Shown here in pieces: positions 32,462-42,660 of a stretch of DNA of 64,000 bases; within the stretch, counting starts at the first letter, position 1, and each line of letters starts with the position of its first letter. The DNA comes from Cladorrhinum sp. PSN259. Taxonomy: Eukaryota; Ascomycota; Sordariomycetes; Sordariales; Podosporaceae. The stretch spans positions 186,001 to 250,000 of the forward strand of contig MU867098.1 of assembly GCA_033725935.1 (NCBI GenBank). Reading direction: 5' to 3'. Below the pieces are notes generated by a model. That model was not told where the DNA came from. It did no database searches and saw only the letters and a program-made list of their open reading frames with translations. The position numbers and the translations under genes are program-made.

Positions 32462-34204
32462 GGGCTGAGGAATAGCAATGGACGGATGGGTTGAAGGGGG
32501 GGTCGGGATGACGGGACGGTAAATCTTGAAACTTTTCTCGCCAAGATTATGATGATTTGTTTGAGCTGAATGAATGTAAGCTTGAAAATAGGGGATTTGG
32601 GGGTCATTGAGTGGGAGTTTAAGTGGTGAGCTTCGCTTGAGAACAGTATGTATCACAGGCCAGAACGCATGAGCATGAGTGGGGGGTTCTAAGTCAGATC
32701 TCTCATTTTTGGAGATTCCCGATTTTAGCTGCCGATTACCGGTAGGAAGGAGCCGAGGTGTGGCGTACCACCGGCATTGGCATTTTTTATATGGGTAAAT
32801 ATTTCTAACAGCACGACAAGTCTTGGGTCATTCGCGGTTTCACAAACGACTCGAAAAGCCGAGTGTGTTGTAGCCCACAAAAAGGACAGGAGAGACGACG
32901 CAAACGCGCGAGACAGTTTCGTTTGGTCAAACGTCGTTTTGCTTGGTCTGGTCGGGCCATGTGACCCGGCATGGTGGAAACTCTGGAAACCGAAAAAGGG
33001 GACCACCATGTCCACGCCATACCACCTCCTGATTCGTCCCACACCTAATGAGAGATCGGGAAGGAAGTTGGAAAAAAAGAGGGAGGGTTGGATTGCATTG
33101 GACTGCGAGGCTGTCAAAAGTGGGGGAGATGCAATCATGCAACCAGGAAACATGCCGGGCAATGCATTTTACCCAACCTGGGGATATGATCCCATTCTTG
33201 TTACCCATCAGCACATTTCATGAATAGGATCAGATGGGGATACGTATATACAGATGTTTATCTGCTGTCTGTTGGCTCAGTCTGGGCTTGCCCGTCGTGC
33301 AGGTGTTACTCCTCATTCTAGTTAAGCGATGCTGCATCAATGACGTTGGTGTACCAAGGTACAGGAGGTACCTGGTACAAAAAAGTTTCCTTAGGGCCGC
33401 GGCTGACGGGAATGAAGCCATCGTATGAACCCCTCACCTCTCAATTGTGAAAAGCGAAAAAGTAAAACACAAGACGTTTGCAGTGTGAGTCGACAGGCTG
33501 CCCGTGAAGAAACAAAAACCCCACCGAGGTCGGCCCAGCTTCCAGGTTGTCCAGCCGCTAAAAAGTCGAGACTTGCCGGGGCCGTATGGGCCTGAGCAAG
33601 CCCATTGAATCAGCTGAGCTTCAACAGTGACGATAAGAAGCTTTCTTTGTGTGTCGTGACCCCGCAGTTAAGCTTCGACCATCGCATCGTCACCACTCAC
33701 CACTGGTCCTGACGAAGTACATACATGCATACCTCACTCTCTGTACTACAACAACTCTCGACAAACCCGCTCCCACCCCGCCCGACGTCGCCAATCAATC
33801 AATTGTCACCCGATCCCAACCGGGCACTGGGCAATTCCCTCTCAGCTCAGTGAGCTCACAACCTTCCACCCCTTACACAGAAATCAAGTCGGAGATCGAC
33901 AGAGAAATAGTAGGACCGACCCACCGGGGTTTCTTGATGGAGACCCTCTCCTCCCGCCGACAATCACCCCTTTCGCGACCGTGGTGCTGAGGAGGAGGAC
34001 TTTGGTCTCGGGCTGCTTGAACCGAGGCCACCGTCTTTTAGCTGGCAGCGCTGCGTCACCGAAAGGGCATTCCCTATTTCCCCTTTCGCAAACAACAATT
34101 CACATCTATGACGGCGGATTGAAGCTTGGGGAAAAGATAGTTTGAAAGGAGACATTACAAAGACGACAGCAAACACGACTACACAGGGGAAAGGCTCCGC
34201 TATT
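32462..34204. other. Intergenic, 1.7 kb
   Basis: 3' region of the LYR-like gene and promoter plus 5' UTR of the carrier gene. Overlapping open frames on both strands (about 32777-33223) reach 148 codons but look non-coding. Short direct repeats such as CAAGGTACAGGAGGTACC occur near 33355-33372. Confidence 0.45.
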
Positions 34205-35730
34205 ATGCCTGCTGAGCTCCAGTCCGCCGCCGCCGACCACGACCACCGCCAGAGCATTCTCCAACACCAAAATGGTGCAACTGCCCATCATCGATCCTCT
34301 CCGCTACTTCCCACCATGCCTACCACCACCTCTTCTTCCGCGACGTCCCAGCCGGAGCAGCAGCCAAACCACAACCTGAAGAGCGACAACAACAGCTCGA
34401 GCTCTAATCAAATTACTACTACACCAAAAAAGACAACAGCAACAATACCAAACACTACCATAACGCCCAGTGGCCTCCACCGTTACCAGAACTTTGTCAA
34501 GCGCTACCGCGTCGAGGTAGCCGCTTCAGCATCGAGCGTATTATCGACCCTCTCCACATTCCCCCTCGACAGCGTAAAGACCCGCATGCAAACGTATCGA
34601 TATGCCGGCTTCTTGGACTGCGTACGGCATACCTACCAGACGGAAAAGTTCAGGGGCTTCTTCAGGGGTTTGTGACTTTCTTCCCCCATATTTGGTAACA
34701 AATTGGACAATTTGGTGCTGACATGGGTTCTTAATATCAGGCGTAACGGCCCCAATGGCATCCATTACTCTTGTGCGCACCATTTCGTTTTCTATCTATC
34801 AGAAATCAAAATATGCATATAGCGACTGGGTAAAGCGCAATTTCGGGGTGGACGTCATGGCGCAGGTTGCGACCCCCGGGTCGTATCCAAATTTGTGGTC
34901 CGTGGCGGTTTTTGGAGCTTCCGGGGCCACGGCAGGGTCGATTATCACTGCTATTGCTTGTGAGTTCAGATAGGACGACAAAATACTGTCTAATGTGAAT
35001 GATCTTGAAACTAATACTGTGTCTACAGGCCCCTTTGAGTTGACAAAGCTCAGCGCTCAAGTGTCGGTATTGATGGCAGATAAGAAGAACTGCCCCAAAT
35101 CGGGGAGTCATGCCATTGCTGCCAGCTATCAGAACAAGGGGACGTTGAAGACGTTGGGGAATATCATAAAGCATAGGGGCGTGGGAGGGTTGTATACTGG
35201 GTTCCGGTTACACCTTTGTGAGTATTTTGGTCTCATGGGCCACAAGTGATAGGGGTCTCCAATTTTGCTAACTTGGGATGAAGTGCGTGACACCTTAGGA
35301 ACAGGAACGTACTTTATGACATACGAGAGCAGCAAACAGCTCTTGACGGCTTTTGGTGGGGATGGAGCTCATTCCAACCCGTTTGCTGTATTGGTAGCCG
35401 GTGGACTTTGCGGTATTGTTTCGTGGGCTCTGATTTGTAGGTTGTTGTTTTTTTGCTGTTTTTTTAACCCTCTTTTGCTTGGATTGTTGTTTACTGACAT
35501 TCGTGTTCTACTATATAGACCCTGTCGACTCTGCAAAAAGCATTTACCAACGAAACTCGTTGATGTATTCAAAAGGTCAGACGGTCGAGCCGGTAAAGAT
35601 TCAGTTTTTCCAGCGAAACATGTACCGAGGCTTAGGCGTTTCTATGGGCCGGTCATGCGCTGTTAATGCTGTCTTCTTTTCGTCTTTCGAGTTTCTGAAG
35701 AAACGAATCAAGGCCATGGATGATGCTTGA
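34205..35730 (+). CDS. Mitochondrial carrier family protein (SLC25 type)
   Basis: Five exons: 34205-34667, 34741-34959, 35029-35217, 35284-35436 and 35519-35730, giving 411 residues. Introns are 73, 69, 66 and 82 bases and all phase 1. The three repeats each keep the carrier signature PX[DE]XX[KR]: PLDSVKTRM (from Pro120), PFELTKLSA and PVDSAKSIY. Each is followed by the matching amphipathic segment: GFLDCVRHTYQTEKFRGFFRG; TLGNIIKHRGVGGLYTGFRL; QFFQRNMYRGLGVSMGR. Six membrane helices in the inner mitochondrial membrane are expected. The first 95 residues are a Ser/Thr/Asn/Gln-rich extension unusual for carriers. Intron 3 ends in AAG, the only non-YAG acceptor in the gene. Contact-site residues do not let me name the substrate. 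The start MPAEL is the first ATG in frame. Confidence 0.85.
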
Positions 35731-36706
35731 TTTGTTTTATTTTATTTTCTGTCTTGGGTTTTTAATGGGCATCTTTTCTCGAAATGGAAACGGGTAATGT
35801 ATGTGTGGGGGAAATAAATAAGATGGCTCCTCCTGAAGAGAGTCATCATGCATGATATGATGAGGCTTCTTTTCCTACTCTTTCTCTCTTCATGTGTGTT
35901 ATTTTACTTTTTACTTCTTTTTATTTTGGAGGTTGAGGCTGGTTATGGATGGCATTTTTTTTTTCACTCTGGTCCATTCTTGTGTCCAATTTTTCATGTT
36001 TCTCTATTTTCCAAGAAAAATTTCATGGGAAGCAAAGGAAATATTTGTATAAACTCTCTTTTTTTTATATCTCTCATTTTAACGGCCGGGAAGGGGAAAG
36101 GGCGGGCGCAAGTGGCATTACCTGCATATGCATGCTTCATGATAGTTTTTACCTTGAAAGTGTAAACATCCACACAAACACATACACACAAGAGAGTATG
36201 TCTTTTTAATTTTGTTGTGTTTCTTTTTCCTTGATGGAGTGAATGTTTTGTTATTATTATTTTTAAAGTATGATGGTATTGGTTGTGTCATATTTGGAAG
36301 TGACAGGAAGAGTTTTTTATTCTGATTGTTATCGTTCTGATGTAGTTATTTAGGAAATTAAGCAAGTAATGATTTTTTTTTTCTGTGTATGTGTGTCTTT
36401 CTGTGTATGTGTGAAGATCAAGATGTGATGGGTTCTACCCACCCGTAAGCTCTATCTAGTGTGTGTTTGCCGTACGCACAGGTTTTCTTTCGGTGTGTCT
36501 TAAAAGTAAGTTTGTATATAATCTTCTTTTTTATTTTTATTTTTTTTAATCTAATATTCGTTTATAATGAAACCCCCTTTTTGATTAAATTTTTTTTTGG
36601 GAGATTTTTAGGAATATCGGTTAGGTATGTCGTCAACAAAAAGACCCCCCGCTATCCCTTCAATCCTTACTTTTATAAGCCCACCACCAGAGTCAATAGA
36701 ACCAAT
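35731..36706. other. Intergenic, T-rich
   Basis: 3' region of the carrier gene followed by T-rich DNA with a direct repeat of TCTGTGTATGTGTG (near 36383 and 36400). The end holds the 5S promoter (separate entry). Confidence 0.5.
36674..36679 (+). promoter_or_regulatory. TATA box of 5S rRNA gene 1
   Basis: TATAAG begins 33 bases before the 5S start. Neurospora 5S genes need a TATA box near position -29, and the same hexamer precedes 5S gene 2 at -30. Confidence 0.65.
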
Positions 36707-36826
36707 ACATACGACCATACCCTCAAGAAAAACTCGGCATCCCGTCCGCTCTGCCCTAGATAACCTTGGGAGGGCCAGATCAGTACCCAGGCGGGTGACT
36801 ACTGGGGAATCCCTGGTGTTGTATGT
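36707..36826 (+). rRNA. 5S ribosomal RNA gene 1
   Basis: About 120 bases. The ends ACATACGAC and GTTGTATGT pair as helix I. Conserved fungal 5S segments are present: CGGCATCCCGTCCGCTCTGCC, the GATCAGTACC segment and GGGGAATCCC. Helix II pairs TCAAG with CTTGG and CCC with GGG around a two-base bulge, as in Neurospora. A T-rich stop (GTTTTATTTTTTT) follows directly. It is a lone gene, as expected for the dispersed 5S genes of Pezizomycotina. It is about 91 percent identical to gene 2 in this window. Confidence 0.93.
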
Positions 36827-37784
36827 TTTATTTTTTTCCCTCCGCATGAAGTTATCCGCGGGTCTTGGCATTAATTTGTTTTACCCACTTCTTTTTTCAT
36901 CCTTCTTCTATATTTGTACCTATTTAGGTATTTCATTCCATACAAGGTTGAAAGATTATGATTGGTTCTTGGCATGTAGAACACCGAAACCCCCAAAATA
37001 AAGAACTCTGCAAAGTCTTTATGTTTCGGTGTCTCTCTGATCTCTATCTGATGTCCGGAAAGCGAAGCAAAAGTAGAGTCCCCGAATTCCATGCCGGCTG
37101 TTCCGGCGGTCTTTCAGGGACTTCCATGCCATTACAGACTGAGTGATAATGCCAGAAACAAAGCGTCCAAGGCACACGTTCAAAAGAGTGGGAGAGTAAG
37201 TGTGGATAATAAAGAGTTGGGATATCATATTGCTCATCAGGGCGACGCCAAGAGGCGTTTGTCTAGAATACAGTTCTAGCCATCCGCCAAAACAAACACT
37301 CACTAACGCCAGGTCCGTTTCGCTCACTCACACTCTGTCTATCTCCTCCGTATCTAATATGTTGTACAAGGGTCCAAAGAGAGAAGGTGGAAACAATAGA
37401 GAAACAAAAAACTCCATGCTCTTCATCGACCCCGCCATGATGCTTGCTCTCAAGTCCAAAATAGAACGCCGCCGCAAAACAATAACCAAAGGAGAAAAGG
37501 ACAACCCTCTCGTTTCGTTGATGAATGCCGCAAAGGTAAAAGTGGAATGATGATGTTGCATGTTCGTTCGTTTCGTCTAAAATGTGTTCCGTTTCGCTTG
37601 ACACCTTTTGCCCCTGTTGAAAAAAATAAACACATCTCTCCAAAACTCCCTTCTTCCATCTGCTCTAGAATTGAAGCGCGAAGTTTTTTCCTCCTCTTTT
37701 TAATTAATACAAGAACAAATCTACATTGGTCATGGAAAATGACTCTCTTTTGGGTATTTGGTGGGAGATAAGAGGTTAGATTGT
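36827..37784. other. Intergenic between 5S gene 1 and cytochrome c end
   Basis: The start is the 5S terminator; the right end is the cytochrome c 3' UTR. Open frames of up to 126 codons appear on both strands around 37200-37650, but none is convincing. Confidence 0.45.
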
Positions 37785-38615
37785 TTAGGCGGTGGACTCC
37801 TTGAGGTAGCTGTTAAAAGGGGTTAGCGTCTTCTGGAGCAATTAAACGGGTACAGTATCCGCAAAACACATACGTGATAAGGTCGTTCCTGTCCTTGTCC
37901 TTCTTGAGACCACCGAAGGCCATCTTGGTGCCAGGGATGTACTTCTTGGGGTTCTCGAGGTAGTCGAACTGTTTGTGCCGCATGTTAGAATCATAAACTT
38001 GGTCACAGAAAGTGCGAGTCGGCAGCTGAAACTTACGAGAGAGTTCTCGTCCCAGGTGACACCCTTCTGCTTGTTGGCATCGGTGTAGGCGAAGCCGTCA
38101 ACGGTACCAGACTTGCGGCCGAAGAGGCCGTGAAGCGCAGGCCCGATCTTGTTGCCGCCGCCAGCCTCAAGGGTGTGGCACTGAGCGCAACGAGTCTTGA
38201 AGAGGTTGGCACCCTTCTTGGTATCACCTACAGGGCGGAATGGTCAGTATGACTGGACAAAGACAGCTGTGATGCTGCCGTCTGTGGTTCTCGTCATGCC
38301 AGTGACGCTGCGCCATGCCGCGGCTGCTCAGTCCTCGCCCCCCCTTGGGCAGTTTGGGTTGCGACAGGGAAAATACCGCATAAGTCGTGGACGGCAAGGA
38401 GATAATTCGGCCGAGAAAAGATGTCGACAACAGGCAGATATCGTCAAGCGGGAGCGCCTACTGCACTCCAAAACAACCATGACATCTGTCGGCGGTGCAT
38501 GCGGTGCCAATGGCTCGTTCCCGACGAACTAGAGGGCGCTTCACATCTGACGCCACGGCAAGAACCAAGCAGATGGAATAGATAGAAAATCGGACGTACC
38601 CTTGCTGAAACCCAT
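37785..38615 (-). CDS. cyc1: Cytochrome c
   Basis: Soluble electron carrier of the mitochondrial intermembrane space between complexes III and IV. Four exons: 38615-38600, 38227-38037, 37968-37874 and 37809-37785; introns of 372, 68 and 64 bases; 108 residues. The tiny first exon codes only MGFSK plus one base. The CAQCH heme-attachment motif, NKIGPALHGLFGRKSG and the Met-ligand segment YIPGTKMAFGG are intact. Compared with the Neurospora protein as I remember it, it is very close but differs at roughly 15 sites, mostly near the C terminus (DLITYLKESTA). The two downstream introns are normal fungal size, and intron 1 is unusually long. The promoter is shared with a divergent gene for a mitochondrial protein and has CCAAT boxes (separate entry). 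Confidence 0.98.
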
Positions 38616-39286
38616 TGTGAATTATTGGTGGGGGGTATAAGATGTGATGTGGTGGTGAAATATTAAGATGATTAGGTCGTGAGAGAAAATCTTGTTAAAC
38701 TCGCAAAAAGGAGAAAGAAAAGAAGGTCTGGGGAAAAAATCAGGATGAGCTGTTAGTATTAAACCTGGCCGACAGCGCCTCACACGCCGTGTCGGAATTT
38801 TTTTTGCCAGCCAGCAACAAGGCAGGTTTCCATTCGATGACCGCTGCCAAGCCCATATCATCGCGCAGAGGGAGCCACACTGGGGCTGGAGAATGTGGGC
38901 AATACGGATGTGTGCAACCAATCAGCACTACATCGTTAGTCATTTGTGACGGGCGAACTCGGAATGCTGTCCCCGTCATCCGAGACTGTGGCGGTCACGA
39001 TTCCCTTGTCTTCTTTTTCTTCCACGGGACTGACCGCACAATGCCTGCCACGCCTGCCCACGCTAGCATGGGTCGAACAGCTCCCGCACTAGCCACAGGT
39101 GGAGCAAGGTGCCGGAGCTGGAAAGCACTGACGCATGCTTTTTTCTCACTCTTTTCCCCTCGTTCGAATCGACCAATTGAGCCGCAATCGAAGCTGGACG
39201 TCTGCCGAGGCCATCCAACGGTAGTGTGGCTTGACCCTTAGCTTTTGAAGCTATCACCAACCTCGAAACTTTAGTTTTGCCTCATA
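38616..39286. promoter_or_regulatory. Shared promoter of cytochrome c and the 39.3-kb mitochondrial gene, with CCAAT boxes
   Basis: 671 bases separate the two divergent start codons. CCAAT boxes lie at 38918-38922 (in CCAATCA) and 39173-39177, and an inverted one (ATTGG) lies at 38624-38628 close to the cytochrome c ATG. The HAP2/3/4/5-type CCAAT complex controls respiratory genes in fungi, so a common respiratory signal is plausible but inferred. Confidence 0.5.
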
Positions 39287-40135
39287 ATGGCCACTTCAAT
39301 CCCTAGATTCCTGCTCCCACAGCGCGGGTTAATTTGGCGGCAAATCGCCATTACTGGGACTCCCTCCTACGCTTCAAGCCCCTCCGCCGCCGCCGCCGCC
39401 GCCGCCGCCATTGTCGTTCGCTTCAACAGCACCAAGTCTTCCGGCCCAAGAATTCTTGAGAAGCCCGCACGCTTCAATCCTCCATCCCATGGTTCTCGTC
39501 TCCCCACCCGCAAGGGTGGCATCCCACGGCATTATGGCGGGGAGCTCTCAGATGCAGAGCTCAAGTACCAAGAAGAAAGGGAATACCCCATGATGCCCCC
39601 TCCGAAAAACACCTGGGCGCATTGGTTCCTGAACACGCGCTGGATCCATCTTGCCATTACTTTGGGCAGTTTGACCGGCCTTGCTGTCTGGACATTTGCT
39701 GTCAACTTCAAAAACACCTCACCATTCGCCGACATGTTGCCCCCCGCCGAGGATTATCTTTGGCACCCATTTTCCTCTATCCATATGCTGATCGAGGTCA
39801 TGCGCCTGCACGAGGCGCACAAGTCGGCAAGAATTCAGGAGAAGAGGAAGCGTGGTGTGGATGATGTGGCTAAGCGTGCTGCGTACCGCAAAGCTCATGG
39901 CCTGCCTGAGGAAATGGGACTGTTCAACACGAAGAGGGCCACCATCAGGTCGGATGATGAGGAAGAGAAGATTGCTGTTGCGGATGGTGCCTCTCCCGTA
40001 GCTCGGGAGTATGAGGCTGACAAGCCACAGCAACAAAGGTTGTCACGGCAACCCGCAGAGATCCGCAGATTGACTGAGGAGGAGCAAAAGGAAATGGTTG
40101 AGGATGTCAAGAAGAAATGGCTGGGTATCTTTTAA
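39287..40135 (+). CDS. Mitochondrial single-span membrane protein, function unknown
   Basis: Single exon, 282 residues. The first 50 residues form a typical mitochondrial targeting signal: basic, without acidic residues, Ala-rich (an eight-Ala run coded by GCC repeats), ending in VVRFNSTKSS, which resembles a processing-peptidase site. One membrane span lies at about 119-141 (WIHLAITLGSLTGLAVWTFA). Before it is a Pro-rich segment (YPMMPPPKNTWAHWFLNTRW); after it, a conserved-looking HPFSSIHMLIEVMRLHE segment and then a charged, probably coiled tail. I do not recognise a named family; it reads like a conserved fungal protein of the inner mitochondrial membrane. Its divergent pairing with cytochrome c supports a mitochondrial role. 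Confidence 0.75.
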   Translation: MATSIPRFLLPQRGLIWRQIAITGTPSYASSPSAAAAAAAAIVVRFNSTKSSGPRILEKPARFNPPSHGSRLPTRKGGIPRHYGGELSDAELKYQEEREYPMMPPPKNTWAHWFLNTRWIHLAITLGSLTGLAVWTFAVNFKNTSPFADMLPPAEDYLWHPFSSIHMLIEVMRLHEAHKSARIQEKRKRGVDDVAKRAAYRKAHGLPEEMGLFNTKRATIRSDDEEEKIAVADGASPVAREYEADKPQQQRLSRQPAEIRRLTEEEQKEMVEDVKKKWLGIF

Positions 40136-40348
40136 TTTCGTGCCTTCCAAGACTCAAATGTCTATGTAACACTATGTACAACAAATCTGTGGTGGAATGG
40201 TTGGGAAGGGCATGAAAGGTTATGAAGAATTACGAACTCCTGTTTTTCTTTCCTTCTGTCATATGCTCATATTGAATGGCCGCTAGTCATTCAACCCTGC
40301 AACGCTTTCGAACTGATTCATCATTCACGGTTGAACATGAGTGACCCC

Positions 40349-41540
40349 TCAGCTCAAATCCACAGCCTCCAAAGCGTCCAGGACCTCGTCAGCCACGCCT
40401 CCTTTTTCTAAAACCTTCTGGACCAAGGCGCCCATCACAGCCAACTTCGCTCCTCCTCGTGGCGCCTTCCAGACTCCCTCAACAGCCTCAGACTCGGCTG
40501 CCCTAGCTTCGGGCATCTTCTGCTGCGCAGCTCCAACGCTCGCATGTCCGTATGCGCTATTGGTAGCATTCGGCACACCAGGAGGCGTCAATCTCGATGG
40601 GGGATCCACCGTACGGATGGATAGCAATCGCAGCTTCCTCCCATCAACATCCATATCATCATCCTCAACGCCCTTCATTTTCCTATCGGCCACATCCCCA
40701 ACTGAGACAGCCAAAACCACATCTGCTACTGCAAGTTCCTCTTTTGCCGGGTCGAAAATGATGTTGTTTCCCACTGCCATAACCAATAGAGTAACAGGCG
40801 GCCTGGTCTTCTTATCTCTGGGGTACAAATACGGCGCAGCAGCCCAATCGTCGTCAAAGAAGGGATCCTCGTCTCCTTCTGATTTGAGTCTTGGCAATCT
40901 GGTAGAAAGCAGCGCCAAGTGTGTGGTGAGACTCAGCAACGGTAGCGGATAACTGAGTGGTGGTGAGATGAGTAAAATCTGCATGTGAAAACGCTTATCA
41001 GTTTCTCTCATCCTGTGTTTGCTCCATTTCGAGTTCCAAGTGACGGCTCACATCCAGATAAAGCTTCCAATGCCAGCCCCTGTTAATCTTCAATCTCCCC
41101 ACAAACCCACCATCGGCCAACAAAGCCTCGCTCAGCATCTGGGCGAGGAAAATAGTCGCAGAGTCATCATCCCTCTGGCCTGGGATCTCCACTGTTAATT
41201 CGACCCACTCCTTATTGCCGCCTTGTTGTGGTTCCTTTTTCTCTATCTCTCCGCTCTCATCATCATCTTCGCCGCCGCCCTCCAGAAAGATAGTCTCGTC
41301 GTCCCACCTTCTAGCTGTCTTTTCAACTTCAGCTTTTACTCCGACAATTGCCTCCGTTCCGTCTGCGAAGCATATCCTCGCGCTGCCGTTGGTGCCAGGT
41401 AGAATGCCGGTCTCTGCTGATAAAGGCCGGTACTGGTTTGGCGATCGGCCGTCAGGACGGATTGGTGGGGTGAGCGATAGGGAGGCGTGCAAGTAGGCCA
41501 ATTCTGCTGGGGAGAGGTTGACGTGGGTTTGGGATGCCAT
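40349..41540 (-). CDS. rrp42: Exosome complex subunit RRP42
   Basis: RNase PH-like, catalytically inactive ring subunit of the RNA exosome, which processes rRNA and degrades RNA in nucleus and cytoplasm. Two exons: 41540-41052 and 40978-40349, with a 73-base phase-0 intron (donor GTGAGC, acceptor ATGCAG); 372 residues. Splicing joins WKLYLD to ILLISPPLSYPLPLLSL, the conserved family segment. The N terminus has PAELAYLHASL followed by IRPDGR and the ETGILPGTNGSARI block, then AIVGVKAEVEK. Acidic insertions (EGGGEDDDESGE and EGDEDPFFDDD) and a 40-residue Ala-rich stretch before the end make it longer than yeast Rrp42. The start MASQTHV at 41540 is preferred over upstream in-frame codons, which show no conservation-like pattern. 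It converges on the 39.3-kb gene with only 213 bases between stops. Confidence 0.9.
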
Positions 41541-42660
41541 TTTCGGTGAGTGTTGATGTTTTGCTTGGAGGGTGGTGTCGTCTCTTTCTCCAATTCCAAA
41601 ATTTTGGGACAAGCTTCCAAGCCCAGTCCCAGGGCGGGGCAAAAAACCGATTGGACGCGCAAGGCTGAATGTGGGGTGAGGCTGAGAGCAAGAGGGAGAG
41701 TGGAGCGGAGTCAGGACTTTGGTTCCCCAATCGTGCCAAGCTTCTCCGACTGACAGGGGTAGCTCTTGTCAGGTGGGGTAAACTTGAATTGATAGGTCCA
41801 TACCCCACAAGAAACGACCGCTCTTGAACCTTAACAAGGAACAAAGTACAACTTTCTCTTGTACTGGTCTCAAGATCTTCAACTCTGTTCAGATATTTAT
41901 TTCTCGTTTTTGGGAGGGGGCGGAACATCATGTATGCGTTTTGTTTGTTGGTTAGTTCTATTGATTATTATGAGTCACATTTCACATCCTGAGGACATCT
42001 TTACGAACGAGTTCCTATGACGGGCAGCCCCATTATTTATTAGGCAGACAGGCAACCGGCACCATGGTACAGTACAAGTGCAGGTACGACGGCATGTACA
42101 TACAACAAAAGCATTTTGAGATCACGTCTCTCGGCCATCTGGTTTCCCGTTATCTAAGTTCTTGCTCTTCACATCATTTCCCCGGTTTTCTGGATTGCAC
42201 CTGGAGCTTTCCGTTTAACTTTAACACAATATCTTTATTCTCAACCACACATGGGCAGCTGTCCGCCTTTCATGCATTCAATCACTGCAGCCTTCTGTCC
42301 ACTGGTTCGAGGAAGTGACAGGCGGCCGGCACGATCCCTTGCAGCGCCTCAGCTTTAATTGACACCTCAAACACAAATTTTACGTTTTCCATCCCCCACC
42401 GCGTATTTGTACTTGGTCGCCAACCTTTTTATCCCAATTGATCCGTTCGTCTTTTCCTTTCAGACCTCACCCTGACAAAAGCTGAACGGCATCATCGGGT
42501 GGTTCGACCCAAGCGAGGCTTCTATCAACCTACTACCCACTTGATCGTTCAATCTCAGGAATCTATCAGCGGCCTTGTCGCTGTCAACGGTAATTACATT
42601 ATCCTGCATCTTTAATTGCCCCGGCCGACTCGCTCGGCTAACGAATCCGTCCCAACAAGA
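41541..42660. promoter_or_regulatory. Divergent promoter region, RRP42 / PARP-E2 gene
   Basis: About 1.1 kb between the two divergent starts. It should hold both promoters and 5' UTRs. Small upstream ATG frames occur before the PARP-E2 start. No clear binding motif could be assigned. Confidence 0.45.
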
